DNA from: JASGDC01 sp047606545
GTDB taxonomy: Bacteria; Actinomycetota; Actinomycetes; Actinomycetales; Micrococcaceae
DNA: 64,000 bases
Direction of reading: 5' to 3'
Assembly: GCA_047606545.1 (NCBI GenBank)
Contig: JASGEI010000010.1
Coordinates: 62,001 to 126,000, forward strand
Position 1 is the first letter of the stretch, and every line of letters starts with the position of its first letter. This document shows positions 26,533 to 35,777 of this stretch, one piece after another. Under the pieces are notes generated by a model that did no database searches, was not told where the DNA came from, and saw only the letters and a program-made list of their open reading frames with translations. Made by a program: the position numbers and the translations under genes.

Positions 26533-27719
26533 TAGTCGTCTACCCCACCGCTTTCCAGCTTAGCTTTACCTTCAAAATATGGTTTAAGTTTATTATCGAA
26601 CATTGATAGTGCTGCACCAATTGCCATGTGCATATCTAAATATTTATATGTACCAAGTCGACCACCGAATAATACATCTTTTTCCCCTTTAGCAAGGTCA
26701 CGATATGCTAATAAACCTTTACGATCTTGATCAGTATTCACTGGATAGTATGGTTCATCATCTTTACCAGCAAAGCGAGAGTATTCGCGCATAATTACTG
26801 TAGCATCTTTCGTGTAGCTGCGTTCTGGGTGAAAATGGCGGAATTCATGGATACGAGTATACGGCACATCTGAGTCAGCATAATTCATTACTGAACAACC
26901 TTGAAAATCTTCAGTTTCAAGTACTTCTTCTTCAAGATCGATAGTACGCCATGATAAGTCGCCTTCAGCATAATCAAAGTAGCGATCTACTGCGCCAGTG
27001 TATACTACTGGAATTTGACCAGTAACTTTAGCTTTAGAGTATTCATGGCTATCGTCAAAGAAATCTGTATTAAGTCGAACTTCAATATTTGGATTATCCG
27101 CCATGCGTTCTAGCCATGCTGTATAGCCATCAACTGGCAATCCCTCATACTTGTCATTGAAGTAGCGGTTATCGTAGTTATAACGTACTGGTAAGCGGCT
27201 AATAATACCTGCTGGCAAGTCTTTCGGATCAGTTTGCCACTGCTTCCCAGTGTATTCTTTAATAAATGCCTCATAAAGTGGACGACCAATTAATGAAATA
27301 CCTTTATCATTTAAGTTTTCTGGATCGGTACCAGCAAGTTCTGCAGCTTGCTTCTTAATAAGAGCTTTTGCTTCTTCTGGCCCATAAGCCGCATTAAAGA
27401 ACTGGTTTATGGTACCAAGATTGATAGGCATTGGATATACGATGCCTTTATGATTAGTGTAAACTCGATGCACATAATTAGTAAACTCAGTAAAACGGTT
27501 TACATATTCCCAAACTCGTTCGTTTGAAGTATGAAAAAGGTGCGCCCCATAACGATGTACCTCTATACCCGTTTGCTTTTCTTTTTCGCTATATGCGTTA
27601 CCACCAATATGATGACGGCGGTCTAAAATAACTACTTTTAATCCCAAGTCATTTGCGGCGCGTTCTGCAATAGTCAAACCAAACAACCCAGAACCCACGA
27701 CCACTAAATCAGCACTCAT
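26532..27719 (-). CDS. glf: UDP-galactopyranose mutase
   Basis: This 395-residue FAD enzyme has the N-terminal dinucleotide motif VVGSGLFGLTIAE, followed by the RRHHIGGNAYSE and HRYGAHLFHT signatures of Glf and a C-terminal GGRLGTYKYLDMHMAIGAAL flavin site. It converts UDP-galactopyranose to UDP-galactofuranose, the donor for the GlfT enzymes on either side. Confidence 0.97.
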   Translation of the reverse strand: MSADLVVVGSGLFGLTIAERAANDLGLKVVILDRRHHIGGNAYSEKEKQTGIEVHRYGAHLFHTSNERVWEYVNRFTEFTNYVHRVYTNHKGIVYPMPINLGTINQFFNAAYGPEEAKALIKKQAAELAGTDPENLNDKGISLIGRPLYEAFIKEYTGKQWQTDPKDLPAGIISRLPVRYNYDNRYFNDKYEGLPVDGYTAWLERMADNPNIEVRLNTDFFDDSHEYSKAKVTGQIPVVYTGAVDRYFDYAEGDLSWRTIDLEEEVLETEDFQGCSVMNYADSDVPYTRIHEFRHFHPERSYTKDATVIMREYSRFAGKDDEPYYPVNTDQDRKGLLAYRDLAKGEKDVLFGGRLGTYKYLDMHMAIGAALSMFDNKLKPYFEGKAKLESGGVDD

Positions 27720-27815
27720 ATGTACTCTCCACTCTAAAATATATTTATTCTATTTTAACTTACGCTCAGCAACTTCCTGAAAATATCTAGCCAAATTTAT
27801 GCTGAGAAAATTCAA

Positions 27816-29612
27816 CTATTTTTCTTTTGCCAAAACCTTGCGGTAAAGTTGCTTTCTAACGTTTTCAGGGATAAACCTATACCCACCTCGAATAGCAATA
27901 TTGCGTATCCACTGTATCGGAGACACAAATCCTTCTGCTAGGAAATGGTTTTGTAATTTAATTTCTGAGATGAAGACTTCTGCGCCACCTCTACGTTTAT
28001 AAGCGCCAGCACTAACACGATAAAGCAATAAAGGCTCCACTACATTTGCTACTTTTGCTCCAGCTTCGATTAGCCTTGCCCATAACCAATAATCTTCAAG
28101 TAAGTTTAATTTACGATACCCACCTGCGGCTATAACCTTTGATTTTCGATACATCACAGTAGGGTGGTTAAAAGGACAAGAGAACCTTGCTTGCTTGATA
28201 ATCTCTTCAGGATTATCTTTTACAATTCTTTCAGCAACTATGTGGTCTTCACTACCGTTAAATTCCAATAATGAACTACCTACAATATCTGCACCTTCTT
28301 TGATAATCTTTAATTGTTTTTTGAAGCGCTCAGGCAATGAAATATCGTCAGCATCCATACGTGCCACAATTTCATAACTACACCGAGCTAATCCAACATC
28401 TAGTGCTGTAGCTAATCCACTATTTTCTTCAAGAATATGGTGGATAAAAGGTACATTAGCTTCTGTCGCGTAAGATTTAATTAACTCAGTTAGTTCTTTA
28501 CCAATTGGACCATCTTGAACCACTACTACTTCATCTGGCTTTAAAATCTGATCTTCAGTAATAGATTGATATGCTCTGGCAAAAAACTCCGGATGATCAT
28601 TTTTGTAAACTGGCAATAATACTGAAAATTTTGCTGGAATTTCGTCTTTTACTTTATCCGCGAATATTGATTGTAGTTTATAAGTTTCTTTTAAAACAAC
28701 CTCGTTGCTGCTTGGAACTTTAGTAATACCTTCTTTGAACCCAGTACCAAAATGCTTAACAAGCTGAATTGGGTCTTTGGACTTTGTGATGGTCTTTCCC
28801 CAACGTAAAACTGAAGATCCACCATATAAAACTTTTTCCGCAGGAGATAATGAATTGGAATACTTAAACATCCACAACTTATTTCGAACTTCCCAAATAA
28901 ACCTGGCACCGGGATCTTTATCAGTAGAACCAAATTCTTTGGTAAGGTGCAAAACTTCACTAGTCGGAGCAAAAAGCCCTACTGCATATTTTGCAAGCCT
29001 AGTGCTGTATTCAAAATCATCATTCCATAAGAAATAATCTGCAATTGGTAAACCGACCCGTTTCACATCTTTTGTATCAACTAATAAAGATACAAATGAA
29101 GCACTACGCACTTGAATAGCATCAACAGCTTTAGCTGCCTCAATGGCACTTGGCGCAACTGAAGGTCGCTGTCTTGGGGTGTTCATCGGGTGCTCACGTC
29201 CGTCATTCCAAACTACTTTGCTGGCTACAAAGGCTGGGCGCCCAGCAGAAATTGGTGAATAATTATACCAAGCTCGGACTAGTTCTTTAAGAGTTTCAGT
29301 TTTTGGGACAGTGTCATCATCCATTAGCCAAAGTAATTGTGGGGCTAGTTTCATAGCTTCAGCCATACCAACTGTAAAACCGCCCGCACCACCCATATTC
29401 TTAGTTAAAGCAATTACCTTTAAAGGCACTTTCGAATCGTAATTAGAAAGGAAATTTTGGGTATCATCGGTAGAAGCATTATCAACCAAAACAATACTCT
29501 CTGGAGTAACTTCACCTTTATTAATACCATTTAAAGTTTGCTCTAAAAGCTCACGCCTATTGTAAGAAACAACAACCGCGATAACTTTAGTATTAATAAA
29601 ATCTTTACCCAC
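27816..29612 (-). CDS. Two-domain glycosyltransferase: GlfT1-like plus a second GT2
   Basis: Residues 1-300 or so resemble GlfT1 (Rv3782 type): VVVSYNRRELLEQTL, KNMGGAGGF, DDD at 98-100 and FLWNDDFEY near 195-202, which start galactan chains on a lipid-linked acceptor. Residues 328-598 form a separate GT2 domain with VLLPVYKND, QDGPI and DADD at 420-423 plus NHPTVMYRKS, resembling rhamnosyl or galactosyl GT2 enzymes. Such proteins are usually separate single-domain enzymes of roughly 300 residues, so this is a fusion. It begins the galactofuran cluster and is divergent from the FHA-FtsK gene. Confidence 0.85.
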   Translation of the reverse strand: MGKDFINTKVIAVVVSYNRRELLEQTLNGINKGEVTPESIVLVDNASTDDTQNFLSNYDSKVPLKVIALTKNMGGAGGFTVGMAEAMKLAPQLLWLMDDDTVPKTETLKELVRAWYNYSPISAGRPAFVASKVVWNDGREHPMNTPRQRPSVAPSAIEAAKAVDAIQVRSASFVSLLVDTKDVKRVGLPIADYFLWNDDFEYSTRLAKYAVGLFAPTSEVLHLTKEFGSTDKDPGARFIWEVRNKLWMFKYSNSLSPAEKVLYGGSSVLRWGKTITKSKDPIQLVKHFGTGFKEGITKVPSSNEVVLKETYKLQSIFADKVKDEIPAKFSVLLPVYKNDHPEFFARAYQSITEDQILKPDEVVVVQDGPIGKELTELIKSYATEANVPFIHHILEENSGLATALDVGLARCSYEIVARMDADDISLPERFKKQLKIIKEGADIVGSSLLEFNGSEDHIVAERIVKDNPEEIIKQARFSCPFNHPTVMYRKSKVIAAGGYRKLNLLEDYWLWARLIEAGAKVANVVEPLLLYRVSAGAYKRRGGAEVFISEIKLQNHFLAEGFVSPIQWIRNIAIRGGYRFIPENVRKQLYRKVLAKEK

Positions 29613-29722
29613 AATAATAACTATAACTGTTAATACTGTTATCTATGAATTGTTTGGTCCATTGCTACAATAAAAAATTCTTGGAATTTTCTCTGAACAC
29701 AGGTTTTGTTATCTTAAGCTAT

Positions 29723-32700
29723 ATGACTGAGCAATATTCCACCAATTCGGAAAGTGACATCACTATCTATAGTTATGCTACGCAAAAACTATCTGGTGCA
29801 ACCAACAATTTAATTAATCGCTTAAATCTACTACCTGATAAAAGTACATCGTCATTATTTTGTGTCACTGGCCCAAATGCTGGTTTAGTTATTCCTATTC
29901 GCAAAGCTGTCTCTATTGGACGTAGCTCTCACTGTGATATACAAATAGCTGATGTTCACACTCCTAGGATTGCATTAAAAATTAGTATAGAAAATGCAAG
30001 ATATTACTTTGAAGTCATAAGTAGTACTGTAATTGTAAGGTTTCCAGAAAATACTGAATCTCGAACTTTTGTGTGTGGCTCTAAATATACGCTAACTAAT
30101 GGAATCAGTTTCATAATTGGTGCAAATACTTTTTATATACAAAATTCATGGGAGAAAATAAAACTTAACCAACTACCTAAGTTGCCAAAAGAATCTAAAG
30201 AAACTCAAAACTATCGATTGTTATATGCTTTTGCAGCATTAGCTGCTGCAATTACTACTACCCTTTTATTCCACTCCATAGTGTTCTTAATACTTACTTC
30301 AATAACTTTGGTAACTACATGTTTCATTTATTTTTATGAAAAGCATCAAAACGCAAAATTAGCTAAGTCTGCTTCCAAGGGATTTAATTGTTATCGCCCC
30401 TTGGAATTATTTCAAAAACAGAATATTTTACCTAGAACTATAATTGCTTATGGTTATACTAAAACTCACACTTTAACGATACCTAATGATTGCACTACTT
30501 TATTTTTGAGCGCTAAACTCCCAAACTTAGTTGGAGTTTTATGTTGGCTATTACTAACATGGGCACCACAACAAAACTCGAAAGTTCATATCCATGGTAG
30601 TACCTTTGCGTGGATAAAACTTTGTTATCGCGAAAATATTTACTTACAAAAATATCTAAAATTATGCTCTGCTAAGCAATGCAAAGCAAATGCACCAAGT
30701 ATTGATATTGGTAACTACCACAATAAAAACCCTAGTGCTAAGTACTTTAGTATCCCGACAAATCTAAATGCTAGAGATATTATTGCCTGTGATATAAGCT
30801 ACTTCCTGCAGTTTGTGTCTAGCTATAAGCAACACCAACTGAATTATGGAAATTATCAAGACAAAATCTTACTAAAAAAGCCTTGGCAGTTTTTCTTAGG
30901 TTGTGATCTTAAAACCGGTAAGGCTATCTGGCTAGATCTTAATGTAGCTGGACCACATTTTGCTATAGCAGGGACTACGGGATCTGGTAAAAGTGAACTA
31001 TTAAATGCAGCACTACTTTCTTTATGCTTAAATCATAAACCAAGAGAATTGGCTTTGTTTATTTGTGATTTTAAAGGTGGCACCAGCTTAAAGTTACTTG
31101 AAGAGCTACCACATACCGTGTTTGCGATGAATAATCAAAACCTACTTGAAGCAAAACGGGCCTTAAATTTACTTGTTGCAGAAATTAATCGGCGAGAAAG
31201 TATATTTGGCAAAAATAAAGTAAAAAATCTAGAAGAATACTGCTGTTTAAATCCCCGCACAACAATTCCAAAACTGATTGTGGTAATTGACGAATTTCGA
31301 ATACTTGTCGAAGAGCTTCCGGATGAACTACCTATTTTAGTTCGTAGTGTTAGTGTCGGTAGGTCTATGGGCATCCATGTAATCTTTGCAAGTCAAAATA
31401 TGCAAGGTATTCTTAGTGCTGCTATACGCTCTAATATTGGGAGCTTTATCTCGTTAAAAGCTAAAAACATTCAAGATTCAATAGACATTATTCAAACACC
31501 TGACGCTGCTGAAATTGTAGATCCCGGGCAAGGTATTTTAGTAGATAATGCTGGTAATCAAAGGCTATTCCAAACTTTACTAATTAACCCAGAATATCCA
31601 GATAAAATACAACTAGAAACTTTGATTAGTTATGGAGCACTGAAATCATTAACTCTAACGAAAACACTTCAAATACCTCAAGCACCAAAATTTGAGGTAT
31701 TGCCATACTTTGTCGGGATAAAATCATTAGCTCTTTTCCCACCACCATTACCAAAGCAACTAATCTTAACAGCTAAGGAAAAATTACCAAAAAATAGTAT
31801 TTACCTAGGGAAAATAGACTTTCCAAATATTAAGACCCAAGAAAACCTATATTGGAACTACCAAAAACATCCAAAATTAGTTATTGCAGGTGAAAACTCT
31901 TTAGAGCAAAGTTGCTTTATTGCAGCAACAATAAAGCAATTGTTAATGAGTGATAAACCTTGTGCACTAATAGGTAAGAATGATCAAATAAAAATCACCG
32001 ATACCACTCCTAATCATCAAAAATTAATTTTTTCGGATACAGTAACTGAGGTAGAAACATTGTTACTACTTCTAAAAGAACCTGATTTATGTTTAATTAT
32101 CACTGACTGGGATAGCTTATGGCGGTTAGTTAAATCAACTGACTTAACCGCATTTCATACTTTTGAAATGTTCTTACTTGCTTCACAAAATATCGTACTA
32201 GTCTGTACTAACGCTAATTTCTTTAGTAATCCATTAGCAAAATATTTTACGGCAAAATTAGTTATGCCATTTTATGATAAGGCTAGCCAAACATTAGCCG
32301 AATGCAATAGTGATAGTTTTAGGCACTTCCCTAAAGGTAGAGCCCGAGCCTATAACGAATTAAACCCTCAACAACTGCAAAACACTGTACAACTTATACA
32401 GACTAAACAAAGTACGGGTATTGCAATAACCCCACCACTCAAACCGCTACCGCACAAAGTTAATAACGGAGTAATCTATGGTTTAGCTCAACAAAAATTA
32501 ATATGGAATACAAATAAACAAAAAACTCTATTAATCAGCGCTGAAAAAGCACAAAAATTAGAATCTCTAGTATTAACAATTATTGAAACCGTAGAAAAAG
32601 ACCATATTTATTTCTTTGACTGCTCTGAATGTACTGAGCTAACTTTCCCTTCAAATTGCGAAGTACTAGTCATTGAATATATTGATAACATTTCAACTAA

Positions 32701-32959
32701 TGCTGATAACAAACTTCTCCGAATACTTAAAGAGCAACAAATTGCCGTTTGTGCCACTGGACTATCACATAACCTAACAAGCTGTTTTAATAAAAGTTAT
32801 CAAAAATTAAAAGCTGCTTGTCATGGAATAATCTTTAACCCAAAGTCAGCTCTTGATGGAATAGCTATTATCGAAAAAATTAATACTATGCCAAGCAATA
32901 TCAATAATCGAGGAGTATATTTCCATCCAGAATATGGTGAAGTGATAGTTCAAGCTTAA
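29723..32959 (+). CDS. FHA-domain FtsK/SpoIIIE ATPase (EssC/EccC-like)
   Basis: From the ATG at 29723 the protein has 1078 residues: an FHA domain (GRSSHCDIQ near residues 66-74), two transmembrane helices (about 166-206), then an FtsK-type ATPase with intact Walker A AGTTGSGKSE (about 415-424) and Walker B LIVVIDEFRIL. Two further ATPase-like regions follow with degenerate P-loops (the second reads AGENSLEQS). Three tandem modules with only the first intact fit EssC/EccC of type VII secretion. No WXG100 gene or other ESX component is nearby. An in-frame ATG at 29645 would leave only 32 bp to the divergent gene, so 29723 is preferred. Confidence 0.8.
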   Translation: MTEQYSTNSESDITIYSYATQKLSGATNNLINRLNLLPDKSTSSLFCVTGPNAGLVIPIRKAVSIGRSSHCDIQIADVHTPRIALKISIENARYYFEVISSTVIVRFPENTESRTFVCGSKYTLTNGISFIIGANTFYIQNSWEKIKLNQLPKLPKESKETQNYRLLYAFAALAAAITTTLLFHSIVFLILTSITLVTTCFIYFYEKHQNAKLAKSASKGFNCYRPLELFQKQNILPRTIIAYGYTKTHTLTIPNDCTTLFLSAKLPNLVGVLCWLLLTWAPQQNSKVHIHGSTFAWIKLCYRENIYLQKYLKLCSAKQCKANAPSIDIGNYHNKNPSAKYFSIPTNLNARDIIACDISYFLQFVSSYKQHQLNYGNYQDKILLKKPWQFFLGCDLKTGKAIWLDLNVAGPHFAIAGTTGSGKSELLNAALLSLCLNHKPRELALFICDFKGGTSLKLLEELPHTVFAMNNQNLLEAKRALNLLVAEINRRESIFGKNKVKNLEEYCCLNPRTTIPKLIVVIDEFRILVEELPDELPILVRSVSVGRSMGIHVIFASQNMQGILSAAIRSNIGSFISLKAKNIQDSIDIIQTPDAAEIVDPGQGILVDNAGNQRLFQTLLINPEYPDKIQLETLISYGALKSLTLTKTLQIPQAPKFEVLPYFVGIKSLALFPPPLPKQLILTAKEKLPKNSIYLGKIDFPNIKTQENLYWNYQKHPKLVIAGENSLEQSCFIAATIKQLLMSDKPCALIGKNDQIKITDTTPNHQKLIFSDTVTEVETLLLLLKEPDLCLIITDWDSLWRLVKSTDLTAFHTFEMFLLASQNIVLVCTNANFFSNPLAKYFTAKLVMPFYDKASQTLAECNSDSFRHFPKGRARAYNELNPQQLQNTVQLIQTKQSTGIAITPPLKPLPHKVNNGVIYGLAQQKLIWNTNKQKTLLISAEKAQKLESLVLTIIETVEKDHIYFFDCSECTELTFPSNCEVLVIEYIDNISTNADNKLLRILKEQQIAVCATGLSHNLTSCFNKSYQKLKAACHGIIFNPKSALDGIAIIEKINTMPSNINNRGVYFHPEYGEVIVQA

Positions 32960-33781
32960 CTAACGAGGCAAATGTTTTGAACTAGTAATTTTCTTAGCTC
33001 CAGCAATTGCGGACCTACGGCGACGGCTCTGCATACTAGGCCTGTTTTTTGAACTACGTAACTGAGATCTACTACCTACTGTAGGGATGCTCTCTGTCGA
33101 TGGGTCAGAATACAATTCTTCAGCATTTCTAATTGCTTTAATTTTTTGCTGACCTGCACTATTAGCACTATTCGAATCAGATAAACGTTTTGGCTGGTAA
33201 GAAGATTGTGATATTTCTTCTACAGCTTGATTAGAAGTAATAGCTTCTTTTGAAGCATCACTTTTAAGCGGTAAGCTTCCCTTACTAGATTTAGGATTAG
33301 CATCGATTTTTGCTTTACCACGGCCAAGCTTAGCTTTACCTTTATTTTTAACCTGCTTAGCGTCTTTCATGACAACTTCTTGTCTAAAAAATTTATCAAC
33401 ATTTGTGTATTGCACAATAGGGGGTAAGAAACTAGCTAAGAAAACCAACAAACCAGGGATAAATGCAAGCAAACCAGAAGTAACCTTGCCATTAACAAAG
33501 AATGCGATACCTAGCAATATTGCGAAAGTTTCGATAATCCGAATAGCAAGTCGCGTCCATTTTTGTTTTCGAAAGAAAAGGTGTCCCACTGCAAGAGTCC
33601 AAAGCATGGATACTAGATAAATAACCGTGAAAGCGACTAATACTAGGATACCTAACCAACCTTTAGCGCCCATAATTTGATGCAAGTATGGGAACGCAAA
33701 AGTACCCAATACAATACCTTGCACCACCAAAATGGCTGAAATCACATAGATTAGCGAGTGTCGCTTCGTCTTTCTGTTCAT
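32960..33781 (-). CDS. Membrane protein with basic Ser/Lys-rich tail, family not recognised
   Basis: This 273-residue protein has four hydrophobic segments within residues 1-125, followed by a positively charged, low-complexity cytoplasmic tail rich in Lys, Ser, Gln and Arg and ending GAKKITSSKHLPR. It matches no family I can name. Its stop codon directly abuts that of the convergent FHA-FtsK gene with no base between them. It lies upstream of and divergent from whiB1. Confidence 0.7.
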   Translation of the reverse strand: MNRKTKRHSLIYVISAILVVQGIVLGTFAFPYLHQIMGAKGWLGILVLVAFTVIYLVSMLWTLAVGHLFFRKQKWTRLAIRIIETFAILLGIAFFVNGKVTSGLLAFIPGLLVFLASFLPPIVQYTNVDKFFRQEVVMKDAKQVKNKGKAKLGRGKAKIDANPKSSKGSLPLKSDASKEAITSNQAVEEISQSSYQPKRLSDSNSANSAGQQKIKAIRNAEELYSDPSTESIPTVGSRSQLRSSKNRPSMQSRRRRSAIAGAKKITSSKHLPR

Positions 33782-33824
33782 AACTTCCAGTCTCCCATAC
33801 CAATTACTAAAATGACAAAACTTT

Positions 33825-33913
33825 TACCAGTTTTTTTGCAAAATATTATTTATACCTCTTGATTATCAGGTAATTATCAGCAATCATGGAATAACTGGTA
33901 TTTTACTGGTAAT
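33825..33913. promoter_or_regulatory. Symmetric elements upstream of whiB1
   Basis: TACCAGTT (33825-33832) is complementary to AACTGGTA (33893-33900), which is followed by a further ACTGGTAA. TTATCAG occurs twice between the arms. The region separates the divergent membrane-protein gene and whiB1 and could hold control sites for either. No specific regulator can be assigned. Confidence 0.3.
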
Positions 33914-33975
33914 CATTTTTTAAGTGCTGAGCAAAGTCGTGCTCATTAGAAAGTAGCATAGGACGAATATTAATA

Positions 33976-34227
33976 ATGGAGTGGCTAAGTAAATCTGCGT
34001 GTTTGGAGCGTGACCCGGAACTTTTCTTTCCAGTAGGCAATACTGGTTCTGCCCTTACTCAAATTGAGGAAGCTAAAAGAGTATGCCGTAGTTGTTCAGT
34101 AGTAGAAATTTGCCTTGAATGGGCATTAGAAACAGGTCAGGATTCAGGTGTTTGGGGTGGTCTTAGCGAAGAAGAACGCCGAGCACTAAGACGTAAAAAA
34201 GCACGCTCTCGCCGCACACGCGCATAA
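33976..34227 (+). CDS. whiB1: WhiB-family iron-sulfur regulator, WhiB1 type
   Basis: This 83-residue protein has the four cluster cysteines (C9, C37, C40, C46 in the C-x-x-C-x5-C spacing), the DPELFFPVGNTG segment, the GVWGGL turn and a basic C-terminus. It matches WhiB1 closely. WhiB1 binds a nitric-oxide-sensitive [4Fe-4S] cluster and partners the primary sigma factor. The convergent pdtaS gene downstream repeats the Rv3219-Rv3220c arrangement of mycobacteria. Confidence 0.94.
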   Translation: MEWLSKSACLERDPELFFPVGNTGSALTQIEEAKRVCRSCSVVEICLEWALETGQDSGVWGGLSEEERRALRRKKARSRRTRA

Positions 34228-34294
34228 TTGCATACATAACTTTAATTAAGGTATCTGCTAATTTTAATAGCTAAATATCTTTTTCAGAATTAAA

Positions 34295-35776
34295 TCAAAC
34301 TTCGGGCAACTCAAACTTCACTTCGACAGAAGTGCCACCTTCATCGTTAGTATGCCAAACTATTGTGCCTTGAAGCTCAAACTTCACAAGAGTCTTAACA
34401 ATCTCCGTGCCTAAGCCCTCTTTGAGTTCGCCATCTTTCATCCCGCGACCATTGTCAATAATCCGCACTGTCATTTCCGAACGGCCATCTTTAAGTGGTT
34501 TTCGTTTGGTTTCTAAAACTACTTTGCCTTCTTTTTCCCCTTTGAAACCATGTTCTACAGCATTAGAGACTAATTCATTAATAATCAAACTTAATGGGGT
34601 AGCTGCTTCTGCTGGAATTAAACCAAACTCTCCTACACTTTTAGTATGAATCTTCTGACCAGGAGATGCTAACTCAATTGCAAGTAAGAAGTTCGCATCA
34701 ATGATCTTATCAAAATCTACTACATCGTTTAAGTTATGCGATAAACTCTCGTGAATCAAAGCAATGGAGTTGATACGATGCATCGCCTGTTTTAAAGCAC
34801 TTTGTGCTTCTGGAACTGGCATTCTACGGGCTTGCATCCTTAACAAAGCCACTACCATCTGTAGATTATTTTTAACTCGATGCTGTATCTCACGAATAGT
34901 CGCATCTTTAGATTCAAGTTGCTGTTCCCTACGACGTAACTCACTGTTATCTTTACAGAATAATAATGCCCCATATCGGCAATACTCATCATAAAGTGGA
35001 ATTGAACGCAACGTAATACTCGCCTTCGGAGTTGTCAATTCCGTAATCGTATTACGCCTACCTGTAATTGCCTCATGGAAGTTGTCTTCAATAATTTGGC
35101 GTTCTGGCATTACTGCCTTAACTACCTCTTGCAATTGCGCACCATCGAGTGTTTCTTCATACCCTAATCGCCTAAAAGCAGAAACAGCATTAGGACTGGT
35201 AAAAGTTATAAAGCCGTCAACGTCAATACTTAAAAGACCATCTCCTGCACGCGGCACCCCACGTTTATTCCAAACATTATCCACTAGCTGGAAGTAGTAA
35301 CCTAATGAGTTCATATAAAGTAAGGCATTTGAAAAATTTACATGAACTGGTTCAATTCGTACCGGTTCCTCAAAAAGATAGTCTCCTGTATGCCTTGAAA
35401 GCAAAGCTACTACTTTCCCATTAAAAACCATTGGGAAAACTTCAACATATGCGTTAAATTTTCGTCCTTTAACTAATTTGGGAAGTTTAACACTTGTAAC
35501 TTCATTCCAAGCCTTATCTGCATACTCTTTATATTCATCTGGCATCTGATCCCCGACAATATCTTGGTTATATAAAGCTGCAGTAGTAACTGGCCGGCAA
35601 TGCGCTGCTGAGACATAGCCACGCGAGTCACTCTTACGCCACAGTATTAAGTCAGCAAAAGACAAGTCTGCGATAATTTGCCAATCTTCAACTATTAAAC
35701 GTAATACGTATTGCTCTTCTTCTTTAGGATTAGAACCAGTATCAAGTGATTGCCCTAAATGGGAAGACTTATTCAT
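34295..35776 (-). CDS. pdtaS: Sensor histidine kinase, PdtaS type
   Basis: This protein of about 493 residues has an N-terminal GAF-like domain, a PAS domain (about residues 165-270), a HisKA_2 phospho-acceptor box EIQHRVKNNLQMV and an HATPase with NELVSNAVEHG and DNGRGM. PdtaS phosphorylates PdtaR, an RNA-binding antiterminator; no pdtaR is in the window. The ATG at 35776 is chosen because GGAG lies seven bases upstream, within the end of the NAD-GDH gene; an earlier start would overlap that gene. The two genes are probably co-transcribed. Confidence 0.92.
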   Translation of the reverse strand: MNKSSHLGQSLDTGSNPKEEEQYVLRLIVEDWQIIADLSFADLILWRKSDSRGYVSAAHCRPVTTAALYNQDIVGDQMPDEYKEYADKAWNEVTSVKLPKLVKGRKFNAYVEVFPMVFNGKVVALLSRHTGDYLFEEPVRIEPVHVNFSNALLYMNSLGYYFQLVDNVWNKRGVPRAGDGLLSIDVDGFITFTSPNAVSAFRRLGYEETLDGAQLQEVVKAVMPERQIIEDNFHEAITGRRNTITELTTPKASITLRSIPLYDEYCRYGALLFCKDNSELRRREQQLESKDATIREIQHRVKNNLQMVVALLRMQARRMPVPEAQSALKQAMHRINSIALIHESLSHNLNDVVDFDKIIDANFLLAIELASPGQKIHTKSVGEFGLIPAEAATPLSLIINELVSNAVEHGFKGEKEGKVVLETKRKPLKDGRSEMTVRIIDNGRGMKDGELKEGLGTEIVKTLVKFELQGTIVWHTNDEGGTSVEVKFELPEV

Positions 35777-35777
35777 A

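Noticed and set aside
29645..29722. Upstream ATG for the FHA-FtsK gene
   Set aside because: It would leave only 32 bp to the divergent glycosyltransferase start and adds a segment not expected before the FHA domain.
29723..33781. A complete type VII secretion locus
   Set aside because: Only the ATPase is present; no WXG100, EccB, EccD, EccE or mycosin gene is visible in the window.
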